Positions 15,380 through 24,763 are shown, counted from the stretch's first letter. The stretch: DNA of 64,000 nt from Flavobacterium sp. 9AF (GCF_902506265.1 NZ_LR733556.1:1209838-1273837); one strand, 5' to 3'. A program made the numbers and translations. The notes: generated by a model not told the origin, from the sequence alone.

Positions 15380-17080
15380 TTAGTTTTTCAAAAAAACGAA
15401 ATTTTCGATTACCAAAACATCTAATGCTGTTTCTCTAAACAAATCAAATGCTTCTTTAGGTGTTTCTACAATAGGCATTCCTTTTTTATTGAAACTTGTA
15501 TTTAAAACAACAGCAATGCCACTTAATTCATAAAATGCCTGTATTAAATTATAAAATTTAGGATTCCAAGAAGCTTCAACCGTTTGCACTCTTGCCGAAC
15601 CGTCTTTATGAGTAACATTTCTTAAGTTTTCTAAATGCTCCTTTTTAGTCCTATCTACTAAAATCATATACGGACTGTTTCTTCCTACTTCAAAATAATC
15701 TTGTACTTTTTCTTGTAAAACTGCTGGTGCAAAAGGACGAAAATCTTCTCTAAATTTAATAGTAGTATTGATATGGTTTTTCATGTTTTCTATTCCCGGA
15801 TGTGCCAAAATACTTCTTCTTCCTAAAGCTCGTGGACCAAACTCAGAACCCGATTGAAACCAACCAATAGTTTTTCCGTGAAGCAATGCTTCTGCACTAT
15901 AATGTAAGAGTTCGGGCTCTTCAAAAAAGTCTATCATTTTCAATTCGAGTTGGTATTCTTCATATGCCTGTAGAATAGCTTCCTTTGTATAGTGCTTACC
16001 AAAACATGTACTACCATTAGGTTCTTTTTTAGGTTGTTTCAAATAAGAAAGCCAACCGTAAAAAGCACAACCGAGCGCTAAACCATTGTCGCTTGCAGCG
16101 GGTTCAAAATAAATAGATTGAGCCACATTAGTATCTTCTAATTTTGCATTGGCAACAGCATTTAACGCTACACCACCGCTATAACATAAATTTTCATGAG
16201 GGAATTGCTTTGTTCGTAATTTTATACATTGTAAAACAGCTTTTTCTACTTGCTCTTGTGCCCATTTCGCTACATTGGCATAATACACAAAATGCTCTTT
16301 AAAAAAAGTGTATCCATTTGAAGGTTGGTTTAAAAATGTTTTCCAATCTTCTTTTACAAATAAGCGGTCATTTATGAATTCAAAAACTTCATAATCATAT
16401 ACACCAGTTTTACCGTAAGGTGCCAATCCCATTAACTTACCTACATCATCCATGTTTCCAAAAACATAATTACTAATGGTTGCGTAAAAACCTCCAATAG
16501 AATGTTTGGTTGTAGGTAACGCTATTTCAGATGAAGAAAGATCTGACATCTCACTAAAATCTTTAAACAAAGGAATCATGTCTTGTCCATCGAAATGATA
16601 AAAGCTATCTTTTTCGCATTGCATTTGTATGGAATTGAAAACATCCAACGCAATACTTTCTTTTTCATTTTGATGCAATAGTAAATACTGTTCTAATGGA
16701 CTTCCACAACCATCAATTACCATTACATTACAACTTGTAAAAGGAGAAGTTCCAACCGCACTGTATGCATGTGCTAAGTGATGTGAAATACTAATCAATT
16801 TTGGTTCCATTTTTTCCTTAAATAACCTTTCTCCTCTAAAAAAATCTCTTGATGGAATTTCAAAATTTTCACATTGCACTACCAAATCCACATCAGTTAA
16901 TTGTATCCCTTCTGTCTCTAAACAATATTGGATTGCTGCTGCATCATTACCTCCATCGTGTTTGATTCTGGTAATTCGTTCTTTTTCAATGGCCACACAT
17001 ATTTGACCGTTTTTTAATAATACTGCCGAGCCATTATGTGAAAGTCCCGTACCTAAAATATAAATAGGTTTTTTGTTCAT
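15380..17080 (-). CDS. NodU/CmcH-family O-carbamoyltransferase
   Basis: 566 residues. This family transfers a carbamoyl group from carbamoyl phosphate via carbamoyl-AMP to a hydroxyl of a sugar or secondary metabolite. The N-terminal ASKHA-fold domain has LSHNGSAVLLKNG and the metal-binding ISHHLAHAYSAVG (about residue 140). The C-terminal domain has WFQSGSEFGPRALGRRSI, DFRPFAPAVL and LNTSFNKKGMPIVETP. No sugar-biosynthesis genes are adjacent, so the acceptor is unknown. It stands apart from its neighbours. Confidence 0.9.
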   Translation of the reverse strand: MNKKPIYILGTGLSHNGSAVLLKNGQICVAIEKERITRIKHDGGNDAAAIQYCLETEGIQLTDVDLVVQCENFEIPSRDFFRGERLFKEKMEPKLISISHHLAHAYSAVGTSPFTSCNVMVIDGCGSPLEQYLLLHQNEKESIALDVFNSIQMQCEKDSFYHFDGQDMIPLFKDFSEMSDLSSSEIALPTTKHSIGGFYATISNYVFGNMDDVGKLMGLAPYGKTGVYDYEVFEFINDRLFVKEDWKTFLNQPSNGYTFFKEHFVYYANVAKWAQEQVEKAVLQCIKLRTKQFPHENLCYSGGVALNAVANAKLEDTNVAQSIYFEPAASDNGLALGCAFYGWLSYLKQPKKEPNGSTCFGKHYTKEAILQAYEEYQLELKMIDFFEEPELLHYSAEALLHGKTIGWFQSGSEFGPRALGRRSILAHPGIENMKNHINTTIKFREDFRPFAPAVLQEKVQDYFEVGRNSPYMILVDRTKKEHLENLRNVTHKDGSARVQTVEASWNPKFYNLIQAFYELSGIAVVLNTSFNKKGMPIVETPKEAFDLFRETALDVLVIENFVFLKN

Positions 17081-17125
17081 TGTTATCTTTTGATAATTTA
17101 CGGAAAACTACAAAAAATAATTTGA

Positions 17126-17133
17126 TAACTTTG
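17126..17133 (+). promoter_or_regulatory. -7 box of the O-methyltransferase promoter
   Basis: TAACTTTG matches TAnnTTTG, 25 nt before the ATG at 17159. Confidence 0.5.
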
Positions 17134-17158
17134 ACTAAAATTAAAACTCAGTGTTATC

Positions 17159-17800
17159 ATGCATTTTATTTCAGAAGAACTAGAAAATTATGTTGCCCAT
17201 CATAGTCAGGACGAACCCGAATTATTAGCCAAATTAAATAGAGAAACATTTCAAAAGATATTACAACCTAGAATGCTAAGTGGACATTTTCAGGGTCGAG
17301 TTTTAAGTATGTTAGCTAAAATTATTCATCCAAAACATGTTTTAGAAATAGGAACGTACACGGGTTACGCGACTCTATGTATGGCTGAAGGTTTAGCACA
17401 AAATGGTACAATAGATACAATAGACATTAATGAAGAATTGGCTGATTTTCAAAAGAAATATTTTGACGCATCGGAATGGAAAAATCAAATTTTTCAACAT
17501 ATCGGTAACGCTTTGGATATTATTCCAACATTAAACAAACAATTTGATTTGGTTTTTATTGATGCCGATAAAGAAAATTATATCCAATATTTTCATTTAA
17601 TAGTTCCAATGATGCGCAAAGGAGGTATTATTTTATCGGATAATGTACTTTGGAGCGGAAAAGTAATTGAAACTTTGGATCCAAAAGACACTAGTACAAA
17701 AGTATTATTAGAATACAACGCTTTATTAAAAAACGACCCAAGAGTAGAAACTGTTTTATTACCCATTCGTGACGGATTAACAGTAAGCCGTGTAATTTAA
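17159..17800 (+). CDS. Class I SAM-dependent O-methyltransferase (COMT-like)
   Basis: 213 residues of the bacterial COMT-like family (Methyltransf_3). VLEIGTYTGYATLCMAEGL is motif I (about residue 60), DTIDINEEL follows, FDLVFIDADKENYIQYF carries the metal-binding Asp and Asn-Tyr, and GGIILSDNVLWSGKV contains the second metal site. It probably methylates a catechol-type or similar small hydroxylated substrate; the actual substrate is not deducible. It converges on the PAP2 gene and their stops overlap by 4 nt. Confidence 0.93.
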   Translation: MHFISEELENYVAHHSQDEPELLAKLNRETFQKILQPRMLSGHFQGRVLSMLAKIIHPKHVLEIGTYTGYATLCMAEGLAQNGTIDTIDINEELADFQKKYFDASEWKNQIFQHIGNALDIIPTLNKQFDLVFIDADKENYIQYFHLIVPMMRKGGIILSDNVLWSGKVIETLDPKDTSTKVLLEYNALLKNDPRVETVLLPIRDGLTVSRVI

Positions 17801-18372
17801 TCTTGGATAGATGCAGGGAAATATTTGCTTACAAAATAAACATACAGCTTATAAAAAGTAATCCCAGTTAGTAAACCATAGGTATAACCTACTAGAATAT
17901 CCATTGGAAAATGTAATCCGAGATAGATCCTGCTGTAGGCAAACACTAAAGGAAACAAATAAACTACAAAAGCATATTTATAGTATTTTCTCAGTATTAA
18001 AAATATAAAAGTCATGGATGCACAAGAACTAGAGGCGTGTCCTGAGAAGAAACTGAGTGTATCACTATGCTTTACAATTCTTATAATTGATTTAATCTCG
18101 AAATCATTACAAGGTCTCAAACGTTGAAAATAGTATTTGAAGAGATTGGTAGTTTGATCAGTAAATGTGATTAAAAGAGCAATAAAAAGAAGTGCTATTC
18201 CTAAATTTTTCCAACCAATTTTACGTTGAAGAATAAACAATACAAGTAAAAAATAAGGTGTCCAATTAAACTGCTTGGTGATTATCAACCAAAAAGCATC
18301 ATATTTTTCAGAACCTAAACCATTAAGAAAAACAAATAATTCCTTATCTAAAGATACAATATGTTCCAGCAT
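17797..18372 (-). CDS. PAP2-family membrane phosphatase
   Basis: 191 residues with about five or six membrane helices. The three PAP2 motifs are present: KYYFQRLRPCND (KX6RP), FFSGHASSSCASM (SGH), and SRIYLGLHFPMDILVG (SRX5HX3D). Such proteins dephosphorylate undecaprenyl pyrophosphate or other lipid phosphates on the outer face of the inner membrane. It starts at the last base of tatA, so the two genes are translated together. Confidence 0.92.
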   Translation of the reverse strand: MLEHIVSLDKELFVFLNGLGSEKYDAFWLIITKQFNWTPYFLLVLFILQRKIGWKNLGIALLFIALLITFTDQTTNLFKYYFQRLRPCNDFEIKSIIRIVKHSDTLSFFSGHASSSCASMTFIFLILRKYYKYAFVVYLFPLVFAYSRIYLGLHFPMDILVGYTYGLLTGITFYKLYVYFVSKYFPASIQD

Positions 18373-18731
18373 TAAAATTGTCTTTTTATAGGTCCTGAAA
18401 GATTTTCAATATCTTCTTTTACTTCTTCAATAGGTTTTGTAATATCATCAACAATATGATTAGACATATCCTTCAATGGATTTATTGTATTAGCAATTCC
18501 TTCTTTTGCTTTCCTAATTTCATCAGAAATACCACCTGTTAAAGAATTAACATCCACATCAGCATCTTTAGCACTATTGTGTATTTCTCTTTTTATTTCA
18601 TTGGTTGCATTTTTTAGCTGTGCCATTGTTTTCCCTAAGAATCTAGCCATTTGAGGGATTTCTTTTGATCCAAAAAGCATCAATATAACAACAACTACAA
18701 AAAAAAATTCTGAAAATCCAATACCAAACAT
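18372..18731 (-). CDS. tatA: Sec-independent protein translocase TatA/E
   Basis: 119 residues. The short N-terminal membrane helix (FSEFFFVVVVILMLFG) is followed by the TatA hinge and amphipathic helix (SKEIPQMARFLGKTMAQLKN). The acidic tail is typical of Bacteroidota TatA. It forms the pore of the twin-arginine export pathway. No tatC is nearby. It is the first gene of a two-gene unit with the PAP2 phosphatase, with its promoter at 18753-18786. Confidence 0.93.
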   Translation of the reverse strand: MFGIGFSEFFFVVVVILMLFGSKEIPQMARFLGKTMAQLKNATNEIKREIHNSAKDADVDVNSLTGGISDEIRKAKEGIANTINPLKDMSNHIVDDITKPIEEVKEDIENLSGPIKRQF

Positions 18732-18752
18732 GAGTTAATCTATTATTTGAGA

Positions 18753-18786
18753 CAAAGTTACAAAGAAAAAAATAACCTATATCAAA
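18753..18786 (-). promoter_or_regulatory. tatA promoter
   Basis: On the minus strand TTTG (18783-18786), a 22-nt spacer, then TAACTTTG (18753-18760), the Bacteroidota -33/-7 pair. The -33 element lies inside the terminator stem of the upstream gene. Confidence 0.6.
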
Positions 18787-18808
18787 GTTTTACATTTTGA
18801 TATAGGTT
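18774..18808 (-). terminator. Rho-independent terminator of the M1-peptidase operon
   Basis: Perfect 13-bp stem AACCTATATCAAA (18774-18786) with 18796-18808, 9-nt loop, followed on the minus strand by ATTTTTTTC. It closes the operon that runs from 23226 to 18837. Confidence 0.8.
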
Positions 18809-18836
18809 TTAACTATTTTTTACATTTAGATGAATG

Positions 18837-21104
18837 TTATTTATCTAATTCATCAAATTTTGATGTAGCGGCTTGGGCTGGCCAAACATTATTAGAAGTA
18901 TCGATATCCGCTGTTTCCAATTTTGGATCTAATTGTATTTTTGTTACCTTTTTGTCTGTAGCAAAAACACGTTTAGCAGTATCATTATTTTTTCTCCAAA
19001 TTTGAACTGGAAATTTGTGCATCTCTTTCGTTCCATCTTCAAATTGAAGCTCTACAATAATTGGCATCATTAATCCTCCAGGTTTACTAAATTCTACTTC
19101 ATAAAAATATTTAGGAGTTGCTAATTTTTGTTTCTCTTCTGAAGTATAATTTTTAGCAACGTATTCATCTAAAATTTGCACATCTTTTACTTCAAAAGCT
19201 TTTTTTGTACTTGGATTAAATTCTTTGTGATTTTCATCAACTAAATAAATAAAAGGTCCTGTATCACGTAAAAATCTACCTCTTCTTGCTACAAAATCTT
19301 TCATTTCCTGAGTTGGTTCTAAAGAAACATAATATTGTTTTACGTCATTAATTCCTAAATCTACATAATCTGTAGAATAAAACCAACCTCTCCAAAACCA
19401 ATCTAAATCTACTGCAGAAGCATCTTCCATAGTTCTGAATAAGTCTTCTGGGGTTGGGTGTTTGAACATCCATCTTTGTGCATAGGTTTTAAATGCGTGG
19501 TCAAACAATTCTCTTCCCATAATGGTTTCACGAAGAATATTTAAACCTGTCGCTGGTTTACCGTATGCATTGGCTCCAAACTGATAAATATTCTCGGAAT
19601 TTGACATAATTGGTTCAATGAATTTTTGATCTCCTTTCATGTAAGGAACAATTTTATCTGCAGGTCCTCTATCAGTAGGAAAGTTAGGGTCAAATTCCAA
19701 TTCTGTTAAATATTCTAAGAATGTGTTTAATCCTTCATCCATCCAAGTCCATTGTCTTTCATCAGAATTTACAATCATTGGAAAGAAATTATGGCCTACT
19801 TCATGAATAATAACACCTAACATACCATATTTTACACGATCAGAATATTTTCCATCTTTATCAGGACGTCCAAAGTTCCAACAAATCATTGGATATTCCA
19901 TTCCTTGATCTTGAGCAGATACTGAAACTGCTTTTGGATAAGGATAATCAAAAGTATGCTTAGAATATGTTTTTAAAGTTTGTGCAACAGCTCTTGTTGA
20001 ATATTCTCCCCATAAAGGATTTGCTTCTTTAGGATAAATCGAAATTGCCATTGGTTTTTTGGTGTCCAATTGTACTGCCATAGCGTCTAACATAAACTTT
20101 CTTGAAGTTGAAAAACCAAAATCACGCACATTCTCTGCTTTAAACTTCCAAGTCTTTTTAGCCTCAGCAAACCCTTTTTCAGCTCTTTCCGCTTCTTCTT
20201 GAGTTACGATAATAACAGGCTTATCAAAAGTTGTTTCAGCTTGTGCCCATCTTTTCATTTGCTCTGCTGAATATACTTCTTTTCTATTAATATTTACGCC
20301 TGTTCCTTCCATGATATGATCCGCTGGAACTGTAATACTTACATCAAAGTTTCCAAAAGTTAGAGCAAACTCTCCTCTTCCCCAAAATTGCATATTTTGC
20401 CAACCTTCCACATCGCTATACACAGCCATTCTTGGATAAAACTGAGCAATTACATACAAACGATTCCCATCTTCAAACTGTTCGTAACCAGAACGACCAC
20501 CATCAATTTGATAATTATTAATATTATACCACCATTTTATAGAAAAAGTGACTTTTTGTTTCGATTGTAAAGGCGTATCTAAATTAATACGCATCATAGT
20601 TTGATTGATGGTATAGCTAATATCTTTACCTGATTTGTCTCTTACATATTCAATATGAAAACCGCCTTGAAAAGGCTCTTCCATAAACCTTTTTGCAAAT
20701 TTATCTGGAGCCAAAGCAGGATCCATTCTTTGACTTTCTACTAGAGGCGTTTTAGAATCTGGTGCTCTAAGATTTTGATCTAATTGAATCCAAAGATATT
20801 CTAATGCTTCGGGAGAATTATTATAATAAGTAATTGTCTCAGAACCGTATAGTTTTTGTTTCTTATCATCTAATTCAATATTCATTTTGTAATCTGCACG
20901 CTGTTGATAATAAGCTGGACCTGGTGCACCCGATGCTGTACGAAACATGTTTGGAGTAGCCAATAAATCATACATTTGACGAAATTTATTTTCGTTGTAA
21001 TGACCTGCTTCTCTTTTTTTATCTTCAGTTTTATTATCTTGAGCTGTAACTGAAAAAACAGCAAGGAAAAGAAAAACAGAAGAAAATAAAATCTTTTTTT
21101 TCAT
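18837..21104 (-). CDS. M1-family zinc metallopeptidase, secreted
   Basis: 755 residues with a signal peptide (MKKKILFSSVFLFLAVFSVTA). The gluzincin site is HEVGHNFFPMIVNSDERQ then WMDEGLNTFLEY (HEXXH with the third ligand Glu in the WMDEGLNTF helix, about residues 435-465). The usual GAMEN exopeptidase motif is represented by QGMEYPM. It probably acts on peptides in the periplasm or at the cell surface; aminopeptidase activity is inferred from the family. It is the last gene of a four-gene operon with two carboxypeptidase-regulatory-domain proteins and a DUF6702 protein, 15 nt from the last. Confidence 0.92.
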   Translation of the reverse strand: MKKKILFSSVFLFLAVFSVTAQDNKTEDKKREAGHYNENKFRQMYDLLATPNMFRTASGAPGPAYYQQRADYKMNIELDDKKQKLYGSETITYYNNSPEALEYLWIQLDQNLRAPDSKTPLVESQRMDPALAPDKFAKRFMEEPFQGGFHIEYVRDKSGKDISYTINQTMMRINLDTPLQSKQKVTFSIKWWYNINNYQIDGGRSGYEQFEDGNRLYVIAQFYPRMAVYSDVEGWQNMQFWGRGEFALTFGNFDVSITVPADHIMEGTGVNINRKEVYSAEQMKRWAQAETTFDKPVIIVTQEEAERAEKGFAEAKKTWKFKAENVRDFGFSTSRKFMLDAMAVQLDTKKPMAISIYPKEANPLWGEYSTRAVAQTLKTYSKHTFDYPYPKAVSVSAQDQGMEYPMICWNFGRPDKDGKYSDRVKYGMLGVIIHEVGHNFFPMIVNSDERQWTWMDEGLNTFLEYLTELEFDPNFPTDRGPADKIVPYMKGDQKFIEPIMSNSENIYQFGANAYGKPATGLNILRETIMGRELFDHAFKTYAQRWMFKHPTPEDLFRTMEDASAVDLDWFWRGWFYSTDYVDLGINDVKQYYVSLEPTQEMKDFVARRGRFLRDTGPFIYLVDENHKEFNPSTKKAFEVKDVQILDEYVAKNYTSEEKQKLATPKYFYEVEFSKPGGLMMPIIVELQFEDGTKEMHKFPVQIWRKNNDTAKRVFATDKKVTKIQLDPKLETADIDTSNNVWPAQAATSKFDELDK

Positions 21105-21119
21105 GGTAGGTTAATTAAT

Positions 21120-21623
21120 TTAAAATTCTAAGAAAGCCGTAGGTTCTGAATCGGTCAACAGAAAACTACTTTTTTCATCATTAATATTAGTATGCAATAA
21201 ATTTTGCTGTTCTTTAAATATTTCAGTTAAAACTGAATTTTCGATTTCGAAAGTAGTAATTTTTTCAGAAAAACTAACTTTTAAGTAACAAATTAACACA
21301 TCATTATCAATTTCAGTCCCTAAAAATTTTAAATCGTAAGTTTTTTGATTGATTTTGACCTTCATTTTTTCTTTGAGATAATTCTCTACTAACTTATTTG
21401 CATCCTCAATTTGTCTATTAGATGCTAAATAAACTTTCTTATTGTATTTTTTTTCTAGTATTTTATTAAAATCATCTATAAAAATTCTAGAAGTTATTTC
21501 CACTCTACTTTTTGACTTAACATAATCTACCTGAGTGACTGAAACATAAAATTTATGTACTTGAAAAGATGATATTACTAAAAGTAAAAAAAAACTTAAA
21601 ACTATTATATTCCTTTTTTTCAT
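21120..21623 (-). CDS. DUF6702 family protein
   Basis: 167 residues with a signal peptide or anchor (NIIVLSFFLLLVISSFQ). Features of the DUF6702 family are visible: HKFYVSVTQVDY after the signal, EITSRIFIDDFNKILEKKY, and SENKITTF-like beta strands near the end (SFSEKITTFEIENSVL). It is a small all-beta periplasmic protein of unknown function that flavobacteria regularly encode just before an M1 peptidase, as here. Confidence 0.85.
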   Translation of the reverse strand: MKKRNIIVLSFFLLLVISSFQVHKFYVSVTQVDYVKSKSRVEITSRIFIDDFNKILEKKYNKKVYLASNRQIEDANKLVENYLKEKMKVKINQKTYDLKFLGTEIDNDVLICYLKVSFSEKITTFEIENSVLTEIFKEQQNLLHTNINDEKSSFLLTDSEPTAFLEF

Positions 21624-21638
21624 GAGGTAAAAGTAAAA

Positions 21639-22463
21639 TTATTCTTTATTTTCTTCATGGAAAGCTTTCGCTTTTTTAACCAAATATTCTATAAGTTGTA
21701 ATTCATTCTCTGCTTTCAAATATTCTGCCAATTCTAAACTTGGCATTTCCGCATAAGCTAAAAAAGTAGTGAAATCTTCTTTTCTTATTTTTAAATCAGA
21801 AACAAAAAAATTATATGAAAAACGCTCTTTCATGTGATCTGCAAAGGATTTCACCTGAATATCATGTAACCTTCTCTCCTCCATTACTTTTAAAGCATTT
21901 TTTTTAGAATTATTTTTAAATCCTAGCCATTTCCCAATTTGTTTACCTATTAACTTTAAATCAAAACTAGAACCGTTAGGCGCAAAATGATCTGGAGATG
22001 TTGTTATTTTTGTTCCTCTTCCATATCGAGCATCTTCATAATAGATCTTTTTTTTCATGTCTATAGGTGAAAGACCATAATTTTTAATTTTTTTTGTATC
22101 CTCTTCAAGATTTCCAGTTAAACTCATGGGTGTTATCACCACTTCATCCAATTCATTTATATTAATATTCAATCGAATTTCTAATTCATTTACATAAAAA
22201 TCTTTTTCGGTTATCACATATTTTTTAGAAACAAAAGAGAGTGCCTGAAAAAACAAGGTATCTTTGGGTCTAGCTTTAATTGAAAACTTGCCATTATAAT
22301 CAGAGACCGCACCAACATTAGAAGAAATATTAAAAACAGTAATATTTTCAACACTCATGGAATCAGCTATAATTTTCCCATTCATAATTTCTCTTTGTTT
22401 GTTTTGCGAAAAGAAAAGTTGAGAAAAAAGCAAAAAAACCATATAAATACTATTTTGTTTCAT
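21639..22463 (-). CDS. Carboxypeptidase-regulatory-like domain protein, exported (2)
   Basis: 274 residues with a signal peptide (MKQNSIYMVFLLFSQLFFSQ). A CarboxypepD_reg-like beta-sandwich of the TonB-dependent-receptor N-terminal type covers about residues 28-100 (MNGKIIADSMSVENITVFN, YNGKFSIKARPKDTLFFQAL). The rest is charged and helical (NGSSFDLKLIGKQIGKWLGF). I chose the ATG at 22463, which gives a good signal peptide; an ATG at 22475 adds four residues. It overlaps the end of the upstream gene by 14 nt. No receptor barrel follows, so this is a stand-alone envelope protein. Confidence 0.85.
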   Translation of the reverse strand: MKQNSIYMVFLLFSQLFFSQNKQREIMNGKIIADSMSVENITVFNISSNVGAVSDYNGKFSIKARPKDTLFFQALSFVSKKYVITEKDFYVNELEIRLNININELDEVVITPMSLTGNLEEDTKKIKNYGLSPIDMKKKIYYEDARYGRGTKITTSPDHFAPNGSSFDLKLIGKQIGKWLGFKNNSKKNALKVMEERRLHDIQVKSFADHMKERFSYNFFVSDLKIRKEDFTTFLAYAEMPSLELAEYLKAENELQLIEYLVKKAKAFHEENKE

Positions 22464-23226
22464 TTTTGCTTCCATTTATTTCTATTTCTTTCAATTTTAA
22501 ATATTCATCCGCTAACTGACTTAGAACAAAAGTTGCCATTGTTTTATTATCTCTTTTCATCTCATTAGTAAATCTAGAATCTTCCACAACATAATAAATA
22601 AATCCATTTATATAATCATCAGGAATCTTAAGAGTATCTCTAATATATTCTTTAGTAAAAATACTCAACATCTTTTCTTGTAGCATTTCTTTACCTTCAA
22701 CTATTAGTTCTTTTTTTAACATTGCTGTCCTTCCGCTTATCGAATTTATAAGACCATCAACACTCATTCCTCCTACAGGAATAAGTAGTGGGCTATACCA
22801 TTTAAACTCTTCTGCGGCAGCTAACTTTCTTTCTGCAGGAGTATATTTTTTTTGACCTTTTGGAACAATTCTTAAAGATTCTGCAGTTATATTTTTGTAT
22901 TTAGTTAAAGTCACTCCTGCCAGTTGATTTTCGTAAATTTCCATTGGTACAAAGACCAAATCTTTCTCAAAATCTTGTAGCAATACAATTCTTTGATACC
23001 CTTTTAAATGTACGGCACTAAACATGAGCGTATCATTTACAGAAGCATTGATTTTAAAATAGCCTCCTCTTTCAGATAAAACCCCTATTTTTTTAGATAC
23101 ATTTATAATATGAATGTCCTCTAAATAATTCGACTCAGATACAATTTTACCCTTAAAAACAGAATCGTTCTGAGCTAAAATAAGAAGAGGAAAAAAAAGA
23201 AATAATAAAAGTACTTTTTTAATCAT
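22450..23226 (-). CDS. Carboxypeptidase-regulatory-like domain protein, exported (1)
   Basis: 258 residues, signal peptide MIKKVLLLFLFFPLLILAQ. It has the same design as the next gene: a beta-sandwich at about 22-95 (FKGKIVSESNYLEDIHIINV, GGYFKINASVNDTLMFSAV), then a helical C-terminus including EEFKWYSPLLIPVGGMSVDG. It leads the four-gene operon. The two proteins look like an old duplication. Role unknown; the conserved link with an M1 peptidase suggests an envelope maintenance function. Confidence 0.85.
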   Translation of the reverse strand: MIKKVLLLFLFFPLLILAQNDSVFKGKIVSESNYLEDIHIINVSKKIGVLSERGGYFKINASVNDTLMFSAVHLKGYQRIVLLQDFEKDLVFVPMEIYENQLAGVTLTKYKNITAESLRIVPKGQKKYTPAERKLAAAEEFKWYSPLLIPVGGMSVDGLINSISGRTAMLKKELIVEGKEMLQEKMLSIFTKEYIRDTLKIPDDYINGFIYYVVEDSRFTNEMKRDNKTMATFVLSQLADEYLKLKEIEINGSKNETK

Positions 23227-23339
23227 ATAACTTTTAATTATAGTATTTTGTAAAAGTAATTTAGAAAGCTGCCAATTAAATACTAATAAGATTATAAACT
23301 TTTGTTAATTGAAAATAGTAATTTTGAAAAAAAACAAAA

Positions 23340-24047
23340 ATGAAAAATATAATTATAGCTAGCACTTCTACTTTATACAACGGCACTTACTTAGACTACT
23401 TATTGCCTGTATTAAAAAACCACTTTCAAAATGCTTCCACCATTCTTTTTATCCCCTATGCTAGACCGGGTGGTGTTTCGCATGAAGAATACACCAATAA
23501 AGTTAGAAAAGCATTTGAACAAATTAATAAAATTGTAGTAGGTATTCATGAATTTGAAAATCCTATAGAAGCAATTAAACAAGCCGAAGCTATTTTTACT
23601 GGAGGAGGAAATACTTTTGTATTAGTAAACGAACTTTATAAGAATAATGTTTTAGAAAGTTTGGAAGAGGTAGTAAAAAATGGTACACCTTACTTAGGAA
23701 CAAGCGCAGGAAGTAATATTTGCGGTTTAACTATGCATACTACAAACGACATGCCTATTGTTTACCCGCCCAGCTTTAGAACTCTAGGTTTTGTACCCTT
23801 TAACATTAACCCCCATTATTTAGATCCTGATGCTTCTTCTACTCATATGGGAGAAACTAGAGAAACTAGAATTAACGAATTTCACTTTTTTAATCCACAA
23901 CCCGTAATAGGTCTTCGAGAAGGTAGCTGGTTAGAAGTTAAAGGTAATTCGATACTACTGAAAGGAGAATTAAAGGCTCGCTTATTTCGTAAAAATCAAA
24001 TTCCTGAAGAAATAAATCCTGAAACAGAACTTAGCGGCCTAAAATAA
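23340..24047 (+). CDS. pepE: Peptidase E (alpha-aspartyl dipeptidase)
   Basis: 235 residues of the S51 family. The enzyme cleaves Asp-X dipeptides in the cytoplasm. The nucleophile is in GTSAGSNICG (about residue 122), with IFTGGGNTFVLV before it and the NPHYLDPDASSTHMGETRE block after it, all standard for PepE. A TAATTTTG box at 23319-23326 could be the promoter. It is followed by a bidirectional terminator shared with the tRNA genes. Confidence 0.95.
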   Translation: MKNIIIASTSTLYNGTYLDYLLPVLKNHFQNASTILFIPYARPGGVSHEEYTNKVRKAFEQINKIVVGIHEFENPIEAIKQAEAIFTGGGNTFVLVNELYKNNVLESLEEVVKNGTPYLGTSAGSNICGLTMHTTNDMPIVYPPSFRTLGFVPFNINPHYLDPDASSTHMGETRETRINEFHFFNPQPVIGLREGSWLEVKGNSILLKGELKARLFRKNQIPEEINPETELSGLK

Positions 24048-24050
24048 AAA

Positions 24051-24076
24051 AAGTCTCAAACTAAGGTTTGAGACTT
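24051..24076. terminator. Bidirectional terminator between pepE and the tRNA-Gly genes
   Basis: Perfect 11-bp stem AAGTCTCAAAC (24051-24061) with 24066-24076 and a TAAG loop, flanked by an A-run on the left and a T-run on the right, so it works for the convergent units on both strands. Confidence 0.85.
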
Positions 24077-24083
24077 TTTTTTG

Positions 24084-24156
<73 letters not shown>

Positions 24157-24187
24157 AATGATTTTTTAAACTGTCATTAAAGTTTAG

Positions 24188-24260
<73 letters not shown>

Positions 24261-24763
24261 ATTAAAATTCAACATTTATATAGATGAATTCCTTTTGTGG
24301 GTGCAAATATACTTTAATTTTTTTCTTAGATGCAAATTTTTTTAATAAAATTTTACAGATTATTTTTTCAACATAAAACGCTGCTTTTTTTAATTCTATT
24401 AAGCAATTAATAATGAATATTTTATAAAAAAAATATTATAAAGAATTAAAAAAAACTTTTTTTGGCACAATTCTAGATTATATAAAACAATATTCAAATT
24501 AGAACTTATAAAAAGTCAAACACTTAAAAAGAAAGATTTTATACGACAAAGTGTTAAAAATTATTGATAAAAATCACTTTAAAATAATCACTATTGATTA
24601 AAAAAGATGTATTTTTAAAGAGAGCAAAGCAAATGTTAAAATCACTATTTTTAATGACAATAAGATTTTATTTAGTATGTATTTTTGCAAAGGATTAATT
24701 AAAATTTCATAAAACCCAATTGATTGTTGTTTATGAAAAATTAAAATTCAAATTTGACAATTT
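24261..24763. other. 503-bp intergenic region between the tRNA genes and the L,D-transpeptidase
   Basis: Very AT-rich. On the left is the tRNA promoter (24304-24336, minus strand), on the right a TATTTTTG box at 24680-24687 (plus strand, 77 nt before the L,D-transpeptidase ATG). In between is a sigma-54-like string TTGGCAC at 24462-24468. No protein-like open frame or further RNA gene was recognised. Confidence 0.6.
24304..24336 (-). promoter_or_regulatory. tRNA-Gly promoter
   Basis: On the minus strand TTTG (24333-24336), a 21-nt spacer, then TATATTTG (24304-24311). Full match to the Bacteroidota vegetative promoter (-33 TTTG, -7 TAnnTTTG). Confidence 0.7.
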
